NCBI GenBank assembly: GCA_002308795.1
Contig: DBVV01000014.1
Span: forward strand, 1-10,264
Direction: 5' to 3'
Source: Mageeibacillus sp. UBA1255
GTDB lineage: Bacteria > Bacillota > Clostridia > UBA1212 > UBA1255
DNA length: 10,264 bases
The notes beneath the pieces are model-generated. The model was not told where the DNA came from. It saw only the letters and a list, made by a program, of their open reading frames with translations, and ran no database searches. Positions 6,584-10,264 of this stretch are shown piece by piece. The number at the start of each line of letters is the position of its first letter. The stretch's first letter is position 1. The translations under genes were made by a program, and so were the position numbers.

Positions 6584-9500
6584 TTAAGCCAGCGGTACGG
6601 AGAATGAGTAGCTGCCGGACAACAATCTGAACTCAACGGCTCCGTTTTCGGCATTGACGAACGAAACCCCTTCGGCATCGGCTGCCGGTATGCCGGACTC
6701 TGTAATTGCCGACGGATCTCCGTGGCACTCCAGTCTGAGCGTTGCCGACGAGTTCACCGGAACTGAGACCGTATACGTAACAGTCCCGTTTTCTATCGAC
6801 CAGTTCGAAACTATCGCACCGTAGCTGCTGACGTAAGTCGTTTCGGCGTATCCGAGCCTTTCGGAAATATGCGGCGCTATTACAAATTTACCGTATCCGG
6901 CTTCCGCGCCCGGAGAGATCCCGCCGATACCGCTGTAAAACCATTCACCAACGCTGCCTAAAGCATAATGGTTGAACGAATTCATCGAAATATCCGCGAA
7001 CCCGTGTTGTTCCGTCCACGAATTCCATCTCTCCCATATGGTGGTAGCGCCGTTGTTGACACTGTAGAGCCAGGAAGGGTATGACTCCTGCAGCAGCAGT
7101 TCATACGCAACGTCCGCATAGCCGTATTCAGTTAGTACCGGCAGAAGCATACTGATCCCCATAAATCCGGTAGTAAGATGCGTATCTTTATTCCGGATAG
7201 CCTCCACAAGGTACCCGGCCGCGTTTTCTTCCAATTCTTCCGGAATAAGGCCCATGAAAAGCGACAGGACGTATCCGGTCTGAGTTTCGCGTTCGTATCC
7301 CGCCGGTTCCGAACCTGCGCCGTATACTCTGCCGTCATCAGTTACGAATTTGTTAATAAAAACTTCTCTGATCCTGTTATATAGTTCGCGGTAACGGGCG
7401 GCATCTGCATCCTTTCCTAAAGCAGCTGCCATCTCGCTCATAAGTTTCGCGTCGTAGGCGTAATATGCGGTGCCTATCAGATCGTACGCCGTAACGGAGC
7501 CAACGTTCAGATGATCGCCGTAGCGCAATGCACTGCGGACGTATTTGGAAGCGCCGGCTTTGCCGGAACCGTATTTTGAATCGAGGAAAGACATAAATCT
7601 TTCCATATTGTCCCAAAACTCCTCCGCCGCCGAAATATCGCCGAACTGGCGGTAGCAAACGTACGGAATTATGATACCTGTATCCGCCCAGCCTGCCGCA
7701 GCTTCGCCTCTCAGGATCGCCCTTGGAGCGATATCAGTATATTCTCCGGTCTTTTCCTGGGCATTCTGAAGGTCGAAGTTGAACTTCTTAAGGAATTCAA
7801 GGCTGTTGCTGTTGTAGGCCGAAGTCAGTGCGAATACGTTTATGTCTCCTGTCCAGCCAAGCCGCTCGTCCCTCTGGGGGCAGCCCATCGGAATGGAGAG
7901 GAAATTATCGATCTGGCTCCAGAATATGTTTTCGTACAGTTTGTTGACCTTCGCATCCGACGTCTTGAAACTGCCAGTTCTCTCCACGTCCGCGCTCAGC
8001 ACCTCTCCCGTCACGTTCTCAGGCTTTAATTCTCCTTCATATCCTTCTATTTCCACGTATCTGAATCCGCGGAACGTAAACGACGGACGCCAGCTTTCGC
8101 TCTCGGCGCCCTTGAACGTGTAATAATCGGTCGCTTTTGCAGTTCTTAAATTATCGCGGTACACCGTGCCGTCGCGGTTCAGCATTTCGCCGAATCGCAT
8201 GATGATGCGATTGCCTGCGGTGCCGGTCACGTTTTTAAGATATATCCAGCCTGTGATCTCCTGGCCGAGGTCAACTATATAATTGCCGTTTTTGTGTTTT
8301 GTTACGCTCACGGCCGGTACGGTGTCAATGATTTTCGCGGTTTCTCCGGCTTGTTTAACTATGTTTCCGCGATAAGCACGGGAGCCTGTACTGACTTTAT
8401 TCCAGACCGTATCGTTAAAGCCGTTTTCGTTCCAGCTTCCGAATTCCAGTCTCGCGTCATATATTTCGCCGTTCTCCAGGTCGCTGTAGCGGATCGGTCC
8501 GTTTCTTGAACACTTCCAGCTGCCGTCAGACACTACAGTCTTTTTACCGTCTGCAAATTCCAGGACAAGTTTGACGATCAGATAATTGTCCTCACCGTAC
8601 ACTTTCGAACCGAACGTAGACAGCTTTCCGTTATACCATCCGGTCCCGAGTATTGCCCCTATTGTGTTTCCGCCGTCCGTTATCATATCCGTCACGTTGA
8701 AAGTCTGGTAAAACAGATTTCCCGGATCCAGCCGGCCGTTATTGATCAGATAGTAGTCCGTCCAGCCCGGATCGAGACAGTCTTCTCCCACTTTTCGCCC
8801 GTTCAGGTACAGTTCATACACTCCCAGTGCGGTGGCTGATAATACCGCGCGGACCGGCTTCTCCGATTCGAACTCTTTTCGGAACCAGGCGACGTCGCTA
8901 CGGTCGGATGTTTTTGAATAAAACGAAAGCTGATTGCCGCGAACGATATAAACGCCGTCCTTAACTCTTCCGCAATTGAATGCCAGCTCCGTTTCATCGC
9001 CTGACGAAAAGTCCTCGCTCTGGATCACCGCCCCTGTTATGCTGTCTGTCAAGGTCAAATAATCATAGTGGGTGACCTGATTGTCATCCGCGGATTGAAC
9101 GTTTCTTATGCCGAGCGAGCCGGACGGCAGCGGGGAGCTGTCGGTCAACGTGTTAATAAGTTTGCCGTCAATATACGTGCGGAATTCGCGCTTCGCCACT
9201 TCGACCTTCATCACGTGCCAGCCTGTGAACCCTTCGCCTTCGCTCATATATTGTGAGACGTCAACTTCCGTCATGACGCTTATGCTGCCGTTCTGCCATT
9301 TATGCGGACGGAATATTATTTTGCCTTGTTTTACAACTGAGTTAAGCTGCCAAAGGTAAAAATTATTGGAATCTGTTGCCGAGAAAACAAGCCCGGATGA
9401 ATTTGACACGATCTTGAATCTTGATTCAACCGTATATGAATCTGTTCCGCTGTTGTCCGGATCTGCGCTTATCCACTCTGCGCCTTCAAAAGGCTTTCCG

Positions 9501-10000
9501 GGATCTAATTCGGTATTGAATCTGCCTGTTTCTGAATAATGATTTACCCCCAGTTCGTCGGTGACGATCACTTTCCAGACGTACTGATGCTCATGATCAA
9601 GCGGAGCGCCGGTATATGCTGCTTTTTGAGCGTCAGACTTAATACTGCCCGAATCCCAGACTGTTTTTTTACCGTCTGCTGTCAAGTCTTCTTCTTTTTC
9701 CGCGATCAATATCCTGTATTCCGACTGCCTCGCTCCGCGCCTGTCGCTTTCCGCGCGCCAAGAGAAAGTCGGGACGATTCCTGAATACATGTTATCGACG
9801 TATCCGTCGGTTTTGAGGCCGGTGACAAAATAATCGTGGTCCGGACCGTTTGGCTGATCGTTATCCGCAGGGTCGTCAACGTCGTTGTCGTCGTTCTTTT
9901 TATCATCGGGCGTTTTTGTGCAGGAGCAGATCGAAAACGTCATTGACATCAGAAATACCCCAAGAAGAATTATGCTGAGCATTCTTTTAACAGTCTTCAT
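6584..10000 (-). CDS. Lipoprotein alpha-L-rhamnosidase, GH78
   Basis: A 1138-residue enzyme predicted to hydrolyse terminal alpha-L-rhamnose from glycans or plant glycosides outside the cell. The lipoprotein signal ends SICSC, with Cys27 the likely lipidated residue, and an acidic Asp/Asn/Pro linker (31-56) follows. Domains in order: fibronectin-III-like (about 58-165), a concanavalin-A/LamG-like beta-sandwich (about 176-330), the rhamnosidase N-terminal domain (about 384-550; YELYLNGRKVGEDCLDPGWTDY), a beta domain (about 555-675), the (alpha/alpha)6 catalytic domain (about 680-1020) and a C-terminal beta domain. The catalytic motif CPQRDERLGWTGD is at 707-719 and the second acidic site IWERWNSW at 988-995, with Glu990 the probable general base. 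The usual Asp just before CPQR is Gly706 here. The start is supported by AAAGGAG seven bases upstream and by the signal peptide. It has its own promoter, and no clear intrinsic terminator follows; the palindromic array begins about 30 nt downstream. Confidence 0.95.
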   Translation of the reverse strand: MKTVKRMLSIILLGVFLMSMTFSICSCTKTPDDKKNDDNDVDDPADNDQPNGPDHDYFVTGLKTDGYVDNMYSGIVPTFSWRAESDRRGARQSEYRILIAEKEEDLTADGKKTVWDSGSIKSDAQKAAYTGAPLDHEHQYVWKVIVTDELGVNHYSETGRFNTELDPGKPFEGAEWISADPDNSGTDSYTVESRFKIVSNSSGLVFSATDSNNFYLWQLNSVVKQGKIIFRPHKWQNGSISVMTEVDVSQYMSEGEGFTGWHVMKVEVAKREFRTYIDGKLINTLTDSSPLPSGSLGIRNVQSADDNQVTHYDYLTLTDSITGAVIQSEDFSSGDETELAFNCGRVKDGVYIVRGNQLSFYSKTSDRSDVAWFRKEFESEKPVRAVLSATALGVYELYLNGRKVGEDCLDPGWTDYYLINNGRLDPGNLFYQTFNVTDMITDGGNTIGAILGTGWYNGKLSTFGSKVYGEDNYLIVKLVLEFADGKKTVVSDGSWKCSRNGPIRYSDLENGEIYDARLEFGSWNENGFNDTVWNKVSTGSRAYRGNIVKQAGETAKIIDTVPAVSVTKHKNGNYIVDLGQEITGWIYLKNVTGTAGNRIIMRFGEMLNRDGTVYRDNLRTAKATDYYTFKGAESESWRPSFTFRGFRYVEIEGYEGELKPENVTGEVLSADVERTGSFKTSDAKVNKLYENIFWSQIDNFLSIPMGCPQRDERLGWTGDINVFALTSAYNSNSLEFLKKFNFDLQNAQEKTGEYTDIAPRAILRGEAAAGWADTGIIIPYVCYRQFGDISAAEEFWDNMERFMSFLDSKYGSGKAGASKYVRSALRYGDHLNVGSVTAYDLIGTAYYAYDAKLMSEMAAALGKDADAARYRELYNRIREVFINKFVTDDGRVYGAGSEPAGYERETQTGYVLSLFMGLIPEELEENAAGYLVEAIRNKDTHLTTGFMGISMLLPVLTEYGYADVAYELLLQESYPSWLYSVNNGATTIWERWNSWTEQHGFADISMNSFNHYALGSVGEWFYSGIGGISPGAEAGYGKFVIAPHISERLGYAETTYVSSYGAIVSNWSIENGTVTYTVSVPVNSSATLRLECHGDPSAITESGIPAADAEGVSFVNAENGAVEFRLLSGSYSFSVPLA

Positions 10001-10085
10001 AAATACTCTCCTTTTTGTCTCGGACCGGTTCTGTTTTGCGCTTATGTTACCGGATTTTTCTCAAAAACGCAGGTTTAGGATGTTT

Positions 10086-10103
10086 CAGGCACGCTTATGC
10101 CTG
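10086..10103 (-). promoter_or_regulatory. Hairpin in the rhamnosidase leader
   Basis: CAGGCA and TGCCTG form 6-bp perfect arms with a 6-nt loop, 17-34 nt after the predicted transcription start. It is not followed by a T-run, so it is not an attenuator of the simple kind. It may be an operator or a 5' stabilising hairpin. Further down the leader is ATCCGGT (10049-10055), shared with the leader of the surface protein gene at 212-1849. Confidence 0.4.
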
Positions 10104-10126
10104 TTATTATGGTTTCAATTGGCGGA

Positions 10127-10156
10127 ATTATACTACTGAACGGACGTTGAAGTCAA
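10127..10156 (-). promoter_or_regulatory. Sigma-A-type promoter for the rhamnosidase gene
   Basis: On the minus strand TTGACT (10151-10156) and TATAAT (10127-10132) are 18 bp apart. The match is five of six at -35 and perfect at -10. Transcription should start near 10120, giving a leader of about 120 nt before the ATG, long for a gene of this kind and able to hold regulatory structure. Confidence 0.8.
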
Positions 10157-10166
10157 TCGCGGGCGA

Positions 10167-10264
10167 ATCAAAGAGGCGGGCCGCACGGCCGAAATCTCGC
10201 CTTTGCCCAATTTCGGCCGTATCAAAGAGGAAGAACGCACGGCCGAAATCCCGCCTTTGCCCAA
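10167..10264. repeat. Second palindromic repeat family, 54-bp period, cut by the window edge
   Basis: A 36-bp palindrome with perfect 11-bp arms, ACGGCCGAAAT (10185-10195) and ATTTCGGCCGT (10210-10220), encloses a 14-nt centre containing CGCCTTTGCCCA. The left arm and centre recur 54 bp later (10239-10263) with one base changed in the centre; the right arm is cut off. The linker begins ATCAAAGAGG in both copies (10167 and 10221). The sequence is unrelated to the TGGCACAC array but the geometry is alike. It lies directly upstream of the rhamnosidase promoter, so it is outside that transcript. Confidence 0.85.

Noticed and set aside
6081..6587. Several overlapping open frames of 62-111 codons on both strands across the palindromic array
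   Set aside because: They arise from the repeats, which read as Trp-His-Thr or Cys-Val-Pro in different frames. Unit spacing of 73, 73, 75, 74 and 74 bp is mostly not a multiple of three, so the repeat changes frame from unit to unit, and there is no ribosome binding site or codon pattern of a gene.

Overview
The window looks like a fragment of a Gram-positive Clostridia genome (Bacillota), probably an uncultured gut or rumen species. The signs are strong AGGAGG-type ribosome binding sites, consensus sigma-A promoters, lipoprotein signal peptides, a sortase-type C-terminus (VPATGD) and Thr/Pro-rich cell-wall linkers. There is no rRNA, tRNA, transposase, integrase or CRISPR array. The lineage is an inference from these traits.

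All four genes lie on the minus strand, so transcription runs from right to left. From the right: a 54-bp-period palindromic repeat (10167 to the window edge, cut off), a promoter and about 120 nt of leader, then a large lipoprotein alpha-L-rhamnosidase of family GH78 (6584-10000). A 638-nt intergenic region follows. It holds an array of six palindromic units spaced 73-75 bp apart, then a promoter for the next gene. That gene (3384-5945) encodes a second lipoprotein with PKD-like, F5/8C-like and (alpha/alpha)6 glycosidase domains. After 51 nt comes a membrane-anchored surface protein (1947-3332), which has no visible promoter of its own and is probably co-transcribed. The last gene (212-1849) encodes its paralogue with a sortase signal. 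It has a perfect consensus promoter and ends in a clear intrinsic terminator (138-174).

The products appear to form a surface-displayed glycan-handling set. Two lipid-anchored enzymes would act on the outer face of the membrane: one removes alpha-L-rhamnose, the other is a glycosidase of undetermined specificity. Two wall- or membrane-attached proteins built from a shared repeated beta-rich module may bind substrate or other surface partners. Rhamnosyl-containing plant glycans such as pectic rhamnogalacturonan or plant glycosides are a reasonable substrate guess, but nothing in the sequence proves it. No transporter or regulator gene is present.

The most unusual content is non-coding. Two sequence-unrelated families of about 36-37 bp palindromic elements flank the rhamnosidase gene. 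A third short repeat (CCATTTGCCATT) sits at the junction of the second and third genes and supplies the last codons of the glycosidase.
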